64,000 nucleotides of DNA from Pedobacter sp. KBW06 (lineage in GTDB: Bacteria; Bacteroidota; Bacteroidia; Sphingobacteriales; Sphingobacteriaceae), in the NCBI RefSeq assembly GCF_003852525.1, contig NZ_QAJL01000005.1, forward strand, positions 470,853 through 534,852, in the 5' to 3' direction. The position numbers and the translations under genes are program-made. The notes under the pieces are model-generated. The model was not told the origin of the DNA, ran no database searches, and saw nothing but the letters and a program-made list of their open reading frames with translations. The number at the start of each line of letters is the position of its first letter. Position 1 is the stretch's first letter. Below are positions 18,544 to 27,687 of this stretch, piece by piece.

Positions 18544-19656
18544 CTATTTCAGTGACTTAACAATCTCATTTAGCAAATATTCTTTAGGATCTGAAGCATA
18601 TTCCCAGAACATAACCCCGGCCATCCCCTGATTGGCCACATATTTACACTTCTCCCGCACCGACCATTCGTCGTCATAAGTAATCAGGGTACGGCTATCT
18701 GCATTGAAGAGATAAGATGCTTTTGCATCCTGATCTTTAAACTCTTTGAAGCCTTTTTTATTGATCAGACTGTCTTTAATTTTACTGAAGCCACTTCCGA
18801 ATTCCCCGGTAACATAACCTGCGCCCAGTCCTGTGGCGCTTCCTTCTGCTACTTTCGAGTTTCTTCCATAAAAGGCAATGCCCATCACCAGTTTCGAGGC
18901 CGGTACGCCAGCAGCGATATAAGCCCTGATCGCTTTATCTGCCGAGTTTTCTGTTGGGTAAAGCTTTGAAGGATATAAATTGGTATGGTGTCCGGCAATT
19001 TTTCCCGAATAGAAATCATAGGTCATGAGGTTGATGTAATCCAGATAAGCAGCTGCTTTATCCATTTCCGTATGGTTTAGGAAATCAGGAAAGCCGCCCA
19101 CAGCGGTGGTGAGTAATTTCTTTGTGCCGCTTTCTTTTTCCAGCACATCCAGTTCCTTTCTCAGGGCTTCAAACATGAGCGTAAAATTCTGTTTGTCTTC
19201 CGGCCTGACCACATTTCCTGCTTCTCCGGCCTGAGCCGGGTATTCCCAGTCGATATCTACCCCATCTAAGTGGTATTTTCTGATGATATCTACTGCACTT
19301 AATGCAAAAGCGGCCCTGGAAGTATCCGTCAGCATGGCATCTGAAAAGTTTTCACTCCATGCCCAGCCACCTATAGAAATCAGGATTTTCAAATCCGGAT
19401 TTTTCTCTTTCAGCAGTAAGAGCTTACGAAAATTAACGGTATCTGTTTTTTCGTTGGTCAGAAATGCACGGTTACGCTGAACATCTACAAAAGCATAATT
19501 GATATGTGTCAGCTTTTTTGCCGCGATCAGATCGGTATTTACCAGGCCCCTGAAGCCACCGACATAGCCAATTACGACTTTCCGAGGTGTTTCTTTCTTC
19601 ATAGATCCAAACAATATGACCAACAGGAATAAAACCAGTGTTCTTTTCATCTTCAT
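18544..19656 (-). CDS. Glycoside hydrolase family 18 (chitinase-like)
   Basis: This 370-residue secreted enzyme carries the GH18 catalytic signature DGVDIDWE (D131, D134, D136, E138), with E138 the expected acid/base, and the upstream strand motif LISIGGW. GH18 enzymes cleave beta-1,4 linkages in chitin or related GlcNAc polymers by substrate-assisted catalysis. The ATG at 19656 places a hydrophobic signal (RTLVLFLLVILFGS) at the N-terminus. The longer reading from 19734 would bury it behind 26 unlikely residues. It stands alone, with divergent spacing from the LacI gene. Chitin versus other GlcNAc substrates cannot be decided. Confidence 0.88.
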   Translation of the reverse strand: MKMKRTLVLFLLVILFGSMKKETPRKVVIGYVGGFRGLVNTDLIAAKKLTHINYAFVDVQRNRAFLTNEKTDTVNFRKLLLLKEKNPDLKILISIGGWAWSENFSDAMLTDTSRAAFALSAVDIIRKYHLDGVDIDWEYPAQAGEAGNVVRPEDKQNFTLMFEALRKELDVLEKESGTKKLLTTAVGGFPDFLNHTEMDKAAAYLDYINLMTYDFYSGKIAGHHTNLYPSKLYPTENSADKAIRAYIAAGVPASKLVMGIAFYGRNSKVAEGSATGLGAGYVTGEFGSGFSKIKDSLINKKGFKEFKDQDAKASYLFNADSRTLITYDDEWSVREKCKYVANQGMAGVMFWEYASDPKEYLLNEIVKSLK

Positions 19657-19865
19657 AAAAGCAGTGTTAATTTCATTTCCATTAAAGATATAAAACATTG
19701 TGATAAAATGAAAAGGATGTTGCAGATAATGCATTGATAAACAATGGCAAAGAGCCTTGCTATAAGGACAGGGCCCTTCATGTAATTAAAGAATTACCAA
19801 AATATAAAAAAAAATGAGCCTTATCTCCCCTAATAATTGCAATTTAGGCAGCAAAATGAAACGGC

Positions 19866-20900
19866 ATGAACAACAGTATCACCTTAAAGGATATTGCGAA
19901 AGCGCTCCATCTATCTACTTCCACGATATCCAAAGCCCTGAACGACAGTTATGAAATTGGCGAGGAAACCAAGAAAAGAGTGGTGGCTTATGCCAAGGAA
20001 CATCATTATGTTCCAAACCGTATGGCCAAGGGTTTAAAGCAGGGAAAAAGCAGGTCTATCGGAGTGGTGGTTTGCTCATTGGACAACAATGTAATTGCAC
20101 AAATGCTGGACGGGATTGATAAGGTCAGCACAGGGAAGTCTTACCAGATCATCATCATGCAAAGTAAGGAGTCTCAGGCCCAGGAAATTGCATGCATAGA
20201 TTTATTATATGCCGGAGGGATAGACGGTCTGCTCATTTCTCCAGCCTGCGAGACCATCGATTTCAGCTACCTTAAAGCCTTGCAGGCCTCAGGTTTGCCC
20301 GTGGTACTTTTCGACCGGCTTACCGATCAGATGGAAACCCATAAAGTCGGGGCAGATAATTTTAAAGGTGCTTATGATGCCACCATGCATTTAATCGAAA
20401 ACGGGTACAGACGTATTGCACATTTAAATACCAATACCAACCTGAGCATTTCTATCGATCGTCTGAATGGCTATAAAGCGGCCCTGGCCGATCAGAAAAT
20501 CGAGTTTAAAACGGCCTATCTGAGGTCTTGTGACTATACGGATACAAACAGGCTCAATGCAGACCTGGAACAGGCGATCAAATATTATATGTCTTTGCCG
20601 GAACCGCCGGATGCGATCTTTACGACCACTGATCAAATCACCACCAGGTGTGTAACCTTGCTGAATAAATTAGGTTATCATATCCCCGGGGATGTTGCTT
20701 TGATCGGATTTACCAATACGGAACTGGCCGATGCCATGAACCCTTCTTTGAGTACCATACATCAGCCAGCTTTTGAAATCGGACAGCTTGCTGCCGATAA
20801 GTTGATTTCTTTAATTGAACGGAAGCATCCGGAAGAGGGTTTTGAAACGATTAAATTAGAAACCCGGATCCTGTTGAGGTCTTCCAGTCAGAAAAATTAA
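19866..20900 (+). CDS. LacI-family regulator next to uxuA
   Basis: This 344-residue regulator has a LacI helix-turn-helix at residues 5-25 (TLKDIAKALHLSTSTISKAL), a hinge helix, and a periplasmic-binding-protein-like effector domain starting near residue 62 (SIGVVVCSLDNNVIAQML). It is convergent with uxuA, and the stops overlap by 3 bp. Its place beside uxuA/uxuB makes it the natural candidate for the hexuronate regulon, whose likely operators are at 22986, 51142 and 52061. The true ligand is not visible. A 10-bp palindrome AATTGCAATT lies 22 nt upstream of its start. Confidence 0.9.
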   Translation: MNNSITLKDIAKALHLSTSTISKALNDSYEIGEETKKRVVAYAKEHHYVPNRMAKGLKQGKSRSIGVVVCSLDNNVIAQMLDGIDKVSTGKSYQIIIMQSKESQAQEIACIDLLYAGGIDGLLISPACETIDFSYLKALQASGLPVVLFDRLTDQMETHKVGADNFKGAYDATMHLIENGYRRIAHLNTNTNLSISIDRLNGYKAALADQKIEFKTAYLRSCDYTDTNRLNADLEQAIKYYMSLPEPPDAIFTTTDQITTRCVTLLNKLGYHIPGDVALIGFTNTELADAMNPSLSTIHQPAFEIGQLAADKLISLIERKHPEEGFETIKLETRILLRSSSQKN

Positions 20901-22072
20901 TAATTTCCGGTAATGCCCAGTTCCAGTCCACGTAACTCTGCAAGTCCGCGTAAGCGTCCTATTGCGGAATAGCCTGGATTTGTTTGTTTATGGAGGTCAT
21001 CCAGCATCTGGTGGCCATGATCCGGGCGGAAAGGGATCGGTTGTTTTCGAAGCGCATTTTCCTTCACGATCGCTTTCATTACCTCATACATGTTTACATC
21101 GCCACCCAGATGGTCTGCTTCATAAAAGTTTCCTTCTTCATCTTTTGTTACATTTCTAAGGTGTAGAAAATGAACCCGCTCTTTTACCGCTTCAAAGATT
21201 TCGGGCAGGTTGTTGTCCATTCCGGCACCCAGGGAGCCGGTACAAAAGCAAATGCCGTTAAATTCCTGATTTACACTGTTGATGATGTGGAGCAGGTCTG
21301 CTTTAGTGCTTGCAATTCTTGGAAGTCCCAAGATCGGATAAGGAGGATCGTCGGGATGGATCGTCATTTTAATGCCCTCTTCTTCACAAACTTCGGCGAT
21401 TCCATTCAGAAACCAGATCAGGTTTTCTTTAAGACCTTCTGTACCGATGGCTTTATATTCGTCAATGCTGTTGCGCAAAGCTTCCAGTTCGATTTCTTTT
21501 TCATTTGGAATGCCCATCAGTACATTGATTCTGAGCAGTTCCAATTCTGAAGCACTTAAGGTGGCATAACGTTGTTCTGCCTTTATACGGATCTTTTCCT
21601 CGTAATCGGCCGCTGCTCCTGTTCTTTTTAAAATGAAAAGATCAAAAACAGCAAGATCTGTCCAGTTAAAGTAAAGCGCTTTGGAGCCATCTTCCATCAG
21701 CAGGTCCAACTGCGTACGCGTCCAGTCCAGCACAGGCATGAAGTTATAACATACCGTTTTGATTCCGCAGGAAGCGAGGTTTTTTAAGCTGGTTTTATAG
21801 TTTTCCAGATACTGAGCTGCATCTGCACGCCGGGTTTTGATGGCTTCGTGCACAGGGACACTTTCCACTACCGCCCAATTTAATCCGGCAGCTTCAATGA
21901 TTGATTTGCGTTCCTGAATGTCGGCCAATGGCCAGATTTCCCCATGTGGGATATGATGTAGCGCAGTGACAATCCCTGTTGCTCCTGCCTGTTTTACATC
22001 CTGCAGGCTTACCGGATCAGCTGGCCCGTACCAGCGCCAGGTCTGAACTAATTTATGATTCTTTTTATCCAT
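20897..22072 (-). CDS. uxuA: Mannonate dehydratase
   Basis: This 391-residue protein converts D-mannonate to 2-keto-3-deoxygluconate in the glucuronate pathway. Segments matching the metal-site residues of UxuA are visible: IHPDDPP (His), CFCTGS (Cys), LHLRN (His) and RPDHGH (Asp). The start WRWYGPADPVSL is typical. The ATG at 22072 (MDKKNHKLV) is preferred: a longer reading from 22111 would overlap the upstream SDR gene and add residues the family lacks. The gene begins 4 nt after uxuB stops, so the two are coexpressed. Confidence 0.95.
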   Translation of the reverse strand: MDKKNHKLVQTWRWYGPADPVSLQDVKQAGATGIVTALHHIPHGEIWPLADIQERKSIIEAAGLNWAVVESVPVHEAIKTRRADAAQYLENYKTSLKNLASCGIKTVCYNFMPVLDWTRTQLDLLMEDGSKALYFNWTDLAVFDLFILKRTGAAADYEEKIRIKAEQRYATLSASELELLRINVLMGIPNEKEIELEALRNSIDEYKAIGTEGLKENLIWFLNGIAEVCEEEGIKMTIHPDDPPYPILGLPRIASTKADLLHIINSVNQEFNGICFCTGSLGAGMDNNLPEIFEAVKERVHFLHLRNVTKDEEGNFYEADHLGGDVNMYEVMKAIVKENALRKQPIPFRPDHGHQMLDDLHKQTNPGYSAIGRLRGLAELRGLELGITGNY

Positions 22073-22076
22073 TGTT

Positions 22077-22898
22077 TTATACGCCGCTATAGGCATTAAA
22101 TCCACCATCAACTAATATTGTTTCTCCATTTACGAAGGCCGAAGCATCGCTCAGCAAGTAAATCAGTGTTCCATTGAGCTCTTCCGGATTCCCCAGTCTG
22201 CCGAAAGGCGTATGGTTTACGAAGCGTTGTGCACGATCAGTATAAGAACCATCCGGATTCGTTAATAAAGAGCGGTTTTGCTCTGTTAAAAAGACACCGG
22301 GTGCCAGCGCATTCACCCTGACACGGTCGCCATAACGCTGTGCCAGCTCTACGGCCATCCATTTCGTATATCCTTCGATGGCCGTTTTGCCCATGGTATA
22401 GCCCAATACTCTTGTTAAGGGTCTTTGTGCGGCCAGCGACGAGATGTTCACGATAGAACCCTTTCCCTTCTCTGCGATGACCCTTCCAAACACATGAGTT
22501 GGAAGTACCGTTCCGAAAAGATTGAGTTCTACCGCTTTTTGAGTATCTGCAATATTGATATCGAATATGTTCTGATCAGGAGCAATCGTTGCGCCCGGAA
22601 TGTTTCCACCGGCAGCATTCACCAGGCCGTCAATGGTTCCCCAGGCATTTAAAATTTGTGTTCTTGCAGCAATCAGGGCTTCTTCATTCAACACATCAGT
22701 GATCACGGCGATGGCTTCACCCCCATTCATAGTGATGGCTTTCACCCTTTCATTTGCCTTTTCTTCATTTCTGCCTAAAATGGCCACTTTAGCTCCTGCA
22801 GCAGCAACTGCCAGTGCAAATGACTCTCCCAGTACACCGGTAGCTCCGGTGATTACAATCACCTTATTTTCTAATGAAAACAGATCTTTGCCATTCAT
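22077..22898 (-). CDS. uxuB: SDR-type D-mannonate oxidoreductase (fructuronate reductase)
   Basis: This 273-residue short-chain dehydrogenase has the nucleotide motif TGATGVLG near residue 18, the NAAGG motif near residue 91, and the catalytic Tyr/Lys pair in YTMGK near residue 166. Its place directly before uxuA, with a 4-nt gap, argues that it reduces fructuronate to mannonate, as the SDR-type UxuB of Bacillus subtilis does. It is not the longer mannitol-dehydrogenase-type UxuB known from Escherichia coli. The substrate rests on context. A probable LacI operator is 88-98 nt upstream. Confidence 0.82.
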   Translation of the reverse strand: MNGKDLFSLENKVIVITGATGVLGESFALAVAAAGAKVAILGRNEEKANERVKAITMNGGEAIAVITDVLNEEALIAARTQILNAWGTIDGLVNAAGGNIPGATIAPDQNIFDINIADTQKAVELNLFGTVLPTHVFGRVIAEKGKGSIVNISSLAAQRPLTRVLGYTMGKTAIEGYTKWMAVELAQRYGDRVRVNALAPGVFLTEQNRSLLTNPDGSYTDRAQRFVNHTPFGRLGNPEELNGTLIYLLSDASAFVNGETILVDGGFNAYSGV

Positions 22899-22985
22899 AA
22901 TTTAAGTTTATATAGGTTAAATACTTCATTCAATGTTAATGAAATTTAGCCTCGTATAACTACGATCTTCCTTAAATATTTACGA

Positions 22986-22996
22986 TAACGTTTGCG
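22986..22996. promoter_or_regulatory. Candidate hexuronate operator upstream of uxuB
   Basis: TAACGTTTGCG lies in the short gap ahead of uxuB, partly palindromic in context (ACGATAACGTTTGCGT). Ten of eleven bases match the TAACGATTGCG found (in reverse) before the uxaC operon and before the DUF4350-like gene. LacI-type regulators commonly bind ACGCAAACGTTTGCGT-like sites. Confidence 0.6.
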
Positions 22997-23003
22997 TTTT
23001 GGG

Positions 23004-24227
23004 CTATCTGTTGAGTTCAAAATTGCCAACTTCCAGCCCATTGTCTGCCAGCATACGGAGCGAGAGCTGGTGTTGATTGGCTTTCAGTTTAATCAAAGTC
23101 CGCTTTCCATCCTTTGGTCCTCCGCCGATGATGATGGGGAACTGGTGCCCTTCTTCGGCCGGATGAACCTTATAAGTATGGGTATGTCCGCAGATCATCA
23201 GGTCAATCTTATATTTGTTAAACAAGGGGCCAAATACCTCCCTGCAATGTAAGGTGCCATGTGCATCACCGGAGTGGTAATGGGGAATGTGCATGATGAC
23301 CACTTTAAACTTAGCCTTTTTATACGCTTTGCTTTTCAATTGTGTTTCCAGCCAAACCGCCTGTTTCTTTCTATAAGTATCAAAATCAATCAGTCCTGCA
23401 TAAACCGGATGGTTGTCTTCTTTATCTTCTCCGGTATCCAGGGCAATAAAATGTACCGGTCCTCTGGTAAAACTGAAGTATTGTCCGCCATCTATATTGT
23501 GGAAATAGGCAGGCAGCTGGCGCGCAAACTTCCCTCTCGTTTCGTGGTTTCCGCGGATAAACATAAATGGCTTGCTGCTGGCAAAAGAAGTGGTGCAGGG
23601 AATGATCATATTTTTGATGATCTGGTCTTCGCCGGTTTGATAGTCAAAAATATCGCCGTTAAAGAAGACGAAGTCGTAGGGATCATTTCCATTTAGGGCC
23701 ATTAGCTGAGGAATGCTTTGCGGCCGGTCATGGATGTCGTTCATGATCAGTAAAGAAACTTCATCTGCATTTGCAGCGGGTGTTTTAAACTCATAAGGAC
23801 TACTTTCGATGGTTTCTCCATAACTGATCTTATAAGGTTCATAACTGAGGATCTCTTTGGAGAATACCTTATATATATAGGTAGTTCCTGGTTTCAGGTC
23901 TTTCAGGCTGATCTTATGCAAACGGTCATTTGCATTGACCATACCGTCGGTCACGGTATGTGCTTTCTTTAGGGCCCCTTCCCTTTCCTGGAATTCTACC
24001 CAGCTGTAACAGTCTTTTGCAGTGATCCACATTAAGGTCATGCTATCCGGAGCCGGATGCTGGAGGTAAGGTGGCGTTAAAAATACATGGTCTGTAGCGG
24101 GCAGTGCATCTTTTGATTCCGTAGCCGGGTTTGCTAAGGAGGCAAGTGGTGAGATGGCGAGCCCAAGGATGCTTGTTTTGGAAACCAATCCAATAAAGTC
24201 TCTCCGTTTAAATTTTTCCTGGTTCAT
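23004..24227 (-). CDS. Exported metallophosphoesterase (purple acid phosphatase-like)
   Basis: This 407-residue protein has a twin-arginine-type signal (KRRDFIGLVSKTSILGLA). An N-terminal fibronectin-like domain (about residues 48-150) as in purple acid phosphatases precedes the calcineurin-type catalytic domain. Metal-binding motifs appear in order: NDIHD, FNGDIFD, RGNHE, VIMHIPHYH and ICGHTHTY. It probably removes phosphate from esters in the periplasm. It follows the histidine kinase gene by 63 nt on the same strand and may be part of that transcript. The substrate is unknown. Confidence 0.88.
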   Translation of the reverse strand: MNQEKFKRRDFIGLVSKTSILGLAISPLASLANPATESKDALPATDHVFLTPPYLQHPAPDSMTLMWITAKDCYSWVEFQEREGALKKAHTVTDGMVNANDRLHKISLKDLKPGTTYIYKVFSKEILSYEPYKISYGETIESSPYEFKTPAANADEVSLLIMNDIHDRPQSIPQLMALNGNDPYDFVFFNGDIFDYQTGEDQIIKNMIIPCTTSFASSKPFMFIRGNHETRGKFARQLPAYFHNIDGGQYFSFTRGPVHFIALDTGEDKEDNHPVYAGLIDFDTYRKKQAVWLETQLKSKAYKKAKFKVVIMHIPHYHSGDAHGTLHCREVFGPLFNKYKIDLMICGHTHTYKVHPAEEGHQFPIIIGGGPKDGKRTLIKLKANQHQLSLRMLADNGLEVGNFELNR

Positions 24228-24290
24228 ATTTGTGGTTGAAATGAACCTGCAAATAAAGCCTTTAGCCTAGATAAATACAAAGACTAATGC

Positions 24291-25544
24291 TTAAAAACTG
24301 ATGATAAAGGAATGTTTTTCATTTTCGTACTGATAGCTGAGTTTAAAGCTGTATAAATTACAGATTTGGCGGGAAATGGCCAGTCCGAGTCCCATGCCTT
24401 CAGAACTGGCAGTTTTGTTAAAACGCTCAAAAGTGCGGGTATCGTCTAATGCCGTGGCGATGCCGGTATTGCTAAATATCAATTGATCTGCGCTTAGTAA
24501 AACATCAATATGGCCTGATTTCAAATTATGACGAATGGCATTGCTCATCAGGTTGTTTAAGAGGATATCTGCCAGGTATTTACTCATAGAAACAGCTTTT
24601 GCTTCCAGATTTAAACTGATGCTGATCTCATTAGACTGCAATAATTCCTGAAATTGTCTCGCCTTCTGATTCAGCAACTCTTTTAGATCGATCAGTTCTT
24701 CATTTTTAATCAGGTTATTTTCAATTTTCGCCAGCAGCAGTAAAGAATGACTTAACCGTGATAAGCGTCCTACAGCCAGGTAAATGTCTTCAATCAATTC
24801 TCCCTGCTGGTCGCTGAACCCTGCGGTTTGTATCAGGGTATCCAGTTTTGAATTGATCACTGCAAGTGGTGTCATCATTTCATGCGATGCATTGTCTGTA
24901 AAGGATTTTAGTTCTTTATAATCCTGTTTAACGCGCTGCGACATGGATAGAACTGCCTGGTTGAGCTCTGTAAACTCATCGATCTTACTAAACTCGGCAT
25001 TGATCTCATTTTTGTCGGCCAGGTTAAAGGCTTTCATCTGGTCAAGTATACCGTAAAATGGACGCCATAAACTATTTAATAAGAAGCGGTTTATGAGGAA
25101 AAGTATGAGGAGTAAAAAAGCAATGATTCCTAAGGTAATCAGGAAAATAAGCTTAACCAGGCCTTCCGCTTCCAGTCTGGATTTCACTACCGTTACCTCA
25201 AATAACTGCTTGTTTACCATGATATAGGTCAGCAGGCTTCTTCCTGGTTCTTCTTCCTGTTCCTTCTCATTCAGGTAGACACAATTGCTGAAATTCCGGC
25301 CGCTGGTATCTTCCTTTTTTACCGGCCTGTAGGCTACTTTCTGGTCCTGAAAATCACCCGGAAGCGGGAGCTTATGATAAGTGCCGACATAAGCCCTGAT
25401 CTCCTCTTCTTCAATACTAAGGTCCCTGTCTAGTTTCTCCGTTAATATAAAATGGATCACCACATAGTAAATGACCCCGGTAAGGAGCAATACGATTAGG
25501 GAAACAAAGAGGTTCACCCGGTTATACTGACTGGCAAGTTTCAT
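24291..25544 (-). CDS. Sensor histidine kinase
   Basis: This 417-residue membrane kinase has TM helices at about residues 11-33 and 130-152 enclosing a periplasmic sensor of roughly 95 residues. The dimerisation/phosphoacceptor helix has H221 (DNASHEMMTP), followed by the N box (NNLMSNAIRHN) and the G2 box (GMGLGLAIS). Its ATG overlaps the response regulator's stop by 4 bp, so the pair is translationally coupled. The sensor domain has no recognised signature. A single cysteine, in FSNCVYL, is present in it. Signal unknown. Confidence 0.92.
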   Translation of the reverse strand: MKLASQYNRVNLFVSLIVLLLTGVIYYVVIHFILTEKLDRDLSIEEEEIRAYVGTYHKLPLPGDFQDQKVAYRPVKKEDTSGRNFSNCVYLNEKEQEEEPGRSLLTYIMVNKQLFEVTVVKSRLEAEGLVKLIFLITLGIIAFLLLILFLINRFLLNSLWRPFYGILDQMKAFNLADKNEINAEFSKIDEFTELNQAVLSMSQRVKQDYKELKSFTDNASHEMMTPLAVINSKLDTLIQTAGFSDQQGELIEDIYLAVGRLSRLSHSLLLLAKIENNLIKNEELIDLKELLNQKARQFQELLQSNEISISLNLEAKAVSMSKYLADILLNNLMSNAIRHNLKSGHIDVLLSADQLIFSNTGIATALDDTRTFERFNKTASSEGMGLGLAISRQICNLYSFKLSYQYENEKHSFIISF

Positions 25545-26218
25545 ATGCTTTCGAACTTATAACCCACGCCATACATGGATTTGATGTAATCCTTACAGCC
25601 TGCTTCTATGAGTTTTTTTCTTAAGTTTTTGATGTGCGTGTAAATGAAGTCAAAATCATCGGAAAGATCAATTTCATCTCCCCAAAGGTGTTCTGCGATG
25701 GCGTTCTTTGTGACCACTTTACGCTGATTGGCAATGAAGTAAACCAGGAGGTCAAACTCCTTCTTCGTCAGGTTGAGCAGGTTGGCATTGACATTGATTT
25801 TCATTGCCTGGGTATCGATACTGATCTCGTTAAAAACAATGGTGTTGTTCCCGTCAAAGCTCTTCCGGCGGACAATTGCAGTCACTCTGGCCTGGAGTTC
25901 AGACAAGTGGAAAGGTTTCACAAGGTAGTCGTCTGCGCCCAGATTAAGGCCATCCACTTTGTCATCCAGAGAATGGCGGGCAGAGATGATCAGTACCCCA
26001 TCATTCTTATTCATCTTTTTTAAAGCACGCAAAATCTCCATGCCTTCCCCTCCCGGCAGGCTGAGGTCAAGTAAGATACAATCGTAACTGTAAAGATTGA
26101 TCTTTTCCATTGCGGCATGATAGTCGCAGGCTACTTCACAGATATTTCCTTCTGCACTAAAATAAGCAAGGATACTTTCCCGAAGTGACTGCTCATCTTC
26201 AACTAATAGTAATTTCAT
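25541..26218 (-). CDS. OmpR-family response regulator
   Basis: This 225-residue two-component regulator has a receiver domain at residues 1-115. The phosphorylation site is D51 (CILLDLSLPG), the acidic pocket is E7-D8, and the switch Lys lies in VKPFH. The winged helix is at about 130-222 (YTHIKNLRKKL, then YGVGYKF). The kinase gene follows with a 4-bp overlap. The start overlaps by 20 bp the end of an apparently broken gene. An intact form of that gene could have been a target of this system, as phosphoethanolamine transferases are of PmrA-like regulators elsewhere. Confidence 0.93.
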   Translation of the reverse strand: MKLLLVEDEQSLRESILAYFSAEGNICEVACDYHAAMEKINLYSYDCILLDLSLPGGEGMEILRALKKMNKNDGVLIISARHSLDDKVDGLNLGADDYLVKPFHLSELQARVTAIVRRKSFDGNNTIVFNEISIDTQAMKINVNANLLNLTKKEFDLLVYFIANQRKVVTKNAIAEHLWGDEIDLSDDFDFIYTHIKNLRKKLIEAGCKDYIKSMYGVGYKFESI

Positions 26219-26702
26219 CGAACAAAGGTTGCTGTAGGTGTGTCAATTTAACAATTATTATTGATGCAGGCCGCCGTTTTTGAAAATGGCCGCAGGTCAT
26301 TTGGTAATTAGCGACCGCTTCTTTTAAAAGATATCCGGAAAATGACCTGGACTGTTGTTTCCCAGCTCTTTTTCTGGAAATAAAGGTGGGCTTTTCTATC
26401 GGGAATAATGAACCAGGAAAAAGGTTACTGTGGCTCATTAGAATATTGAGGTACGACCTTATAATTCGCTGTGACAGAGGAAGTAAATTCAATACACAAA
26501 GTGAGATCAGAAGGACAGACGTGCCTGGTTCGTAAAACGAATTCTGAGTAAATATCCGTAGGATAGCAAGGAAGGAAAAATCTGTTTTTTCAATTGTAGC
26601 TGTCACCAGTCCGAGACGAATCAGGAACGACGCGGCTATAAAGACAGCTACAAAAGAAAAAAGTACACTGTATCTGTTTTTGAACAAAAAAGCAACGTTC
26701 AT
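26199..26702 (-). pseudogene. Remnant of an LTA synthase/phosphoethanolamine transferase-like gene
   Basis: The 167-codon frame has two different parts. Residues 1 to about 80 look like the N-terminal membrane segment of Bacteroidota LTA-synthase-family sulfatases (NRYSVLFSFVAVFIAASFLIR, then FLAILRIFTQNSFYEPGT). After that the peptide is polar, Ser/Arg/Gln-rich and unlike any membrane enzyme. In another minus-strand frame around 26330-26400 a short stretch reads FPEKELGNNSPGHFPDIF, weakly like the 'ELxxNGPYxFF' segment seen further along in such enzymes. This suggests an internal deletion plus frameshift. The intact family is 600 or more residues. The remnant call is moderate; a genuine small membrane protein is the alternative. 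Confidence 0.45.
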
Positions 26703-26794
26703 AAGACGATAAAATATACCGTCAAATATACCTTCCTATTCTGAAGAAAAACTGAAGTTGAACAGCTCTTTCTACCTAATTTCCAAGTGAAAGA

Positions 26795-26854
26795 CTGGTC
26801 AGCCGGCGGCTTCCCATTATGCAATGAAAAAGTTGCTGACTGACCAGGTTTTTT
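26795..26854. other. Hairpin between the remnant and the XRE gene
   Basis: CTGGTCAG and CTGACCAG form an 8-bp perfect inverted repeat with a 37-nt loop that includes a GCCGGC palindrome. It is followed by six T on the plus strand. It lies just past the stop of the minus-strand XRE gene. The T run is on the strand with no gene, so its value as a terminator is uncertain. Confidence 0.4.
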
Positions 26855-26859
26855 AAAGT

Positions 26860-27198
26860 TTAAGCAATTTTGTTGCGCTGATCTTCCTTATCATATAAGT
26901 CGATCAGTTTACTTTGCAAACGGATTACAGAACTTTCCAACTGACTGATTTTTTCCTTCAGTTGTTCGATAATCTGAATGTGTTCACTTACTCCTTCTTC
27001 CCCAACATCGAGAAACTCTCTTAAGCTCAATCCGTGTACTTCAGCGATCTGATTGATGCGGCTAAAGTTCGGATCAGTAATACTTGTTTCTAATTTTGAG
27101 TACGCTGGAATTGAAATGTCCAGCAGATCGGCCATCGCTTTTTGGTTGACCCCTTTTTTTTGTCTTAAAATTCTAAATTTCTCCCCTAATGTTTTCAT
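26860..27198 (-). CDS. XRE-family helix-turn-helix regulator
   Basis: This is a 112-residue protein. Residues 5-60 form a Cro/C1-type HTH (KFRILRQKKGVNQKAMADLLDIS, then YSKLETS and INQIAEVHGLSLREFLD). The C-terminal part (about 70-105) is a short predicted coiled coil (EQLKEKISQLESSVIRLQSKL), probably for dimerisation. Such small regulators are common in Bacteroidota and often stand alone. An inverted repeat TTTGTAATAA/TTATTACAAA lies directly upstream and could be its own operator. No toxin-like partner is adjacent, so a toxin-antitoxin role is not supported. Confidence 0.88.
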   Translation of the reverse strand: MKTLGEKFRILRQKKGVNQKAMADLLDISIPAYSKLETSITDPNFSRINQIAEVHGLSLREFLDVGEEGVSEHIQIIEQLKEKISQLESSVIRLQSKLIDLYDKEDQRNKIA

Positions 27199-27212
27199 AA
27201 TGAATATTATTA

Positions 27213-27280
27213 TTTGTAATAACCCCTAATTGAAATAAATTTAAGAAATATTAAATATAATATTATCATATTATTACAAA
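27213..27280. promoter_or_regulatory. Candidate XRE operator pair
   Basis: TTTGTAATAA (27213-27222) and its reverse complement TTATTACAAA (27271-27280) lie 48 nt apart in a very AT-rich stretch, beginning 15 nt upstream of the XRE start. The first copy is itself part of a smaller palindrome, TTATT-TGT-AATAA. Confidence 0.35.
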
Positions 27281-27477
27281 ATTTTGAAATTAATAATCAA
27301 AACTGACTTTTTGACCTCAACTTTTAGGGGCAAAAAGCATAAAAAAAGGGCATAAAAACCCACATTTTTTTCCGTGATTTTTGCCCTTAATCTGACCATA
27401 GGAAACGATTTTCGGCGTTTCCCTGATGTCACCACTTTTGCTCATAATTAGCTGTTTATGAGCAAAATAAAAGTTGA

Positions 27478-27687
27478 TTATTTTTTAGTTTGCCTTAATA
27501 TAAAGGCCCCTAACATGATTGCTACCGCCAATCCCGAAAACCCTGGGAAGAGGATAAATAAATACAAAACTCCTGCGACGAGGCATAAAGCGACAATAAA
27601 TAAAAAACCTTGTAAAAAAGTCTCCATTTTGAACGCTGCGATGAGTGCAAACCCTAAAAAGGTTAAAGCAAGAATGGTTAAAAACAT
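27478..27687 (-). CDS. Small two-helix membrane protein, hypothetical
   Basis: This 69-residue protein starts at ATG 27687. A TTG two codons earlier is less likely. It is almost wholly hydrophobic: about residues 2-20 (LTILALTFLGFALIAAF), 24-44 (FLQGFLFIVALCLVAGVLY) and 46-63, broken by short polar turns, so it has two or three membrane helices. No family was recognised. The opposite strand has a similar-length frame rich in Lys/Asn that looks like a shadow. Flanking hairpins at 27346-27388 and 27401-27422 follow its stop. It may be a real small protein, but coding status needs protein or homology evidence. Confidence 0.45.
   Translation of the reverse strand: MFLTILALTFLGFALIAAFKMETFLQGFLFIVALCLVAGVLYLFILFPGFSGLAVAIMLGAFILRQTKK

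Noticed and set aside
26860..27687. XRE gene plus small membrane protein as a toxin-antitoxin pair
   Set aside because: The two are 279 bp apart with hairpins between, and the small protein has no toxin-like signature.
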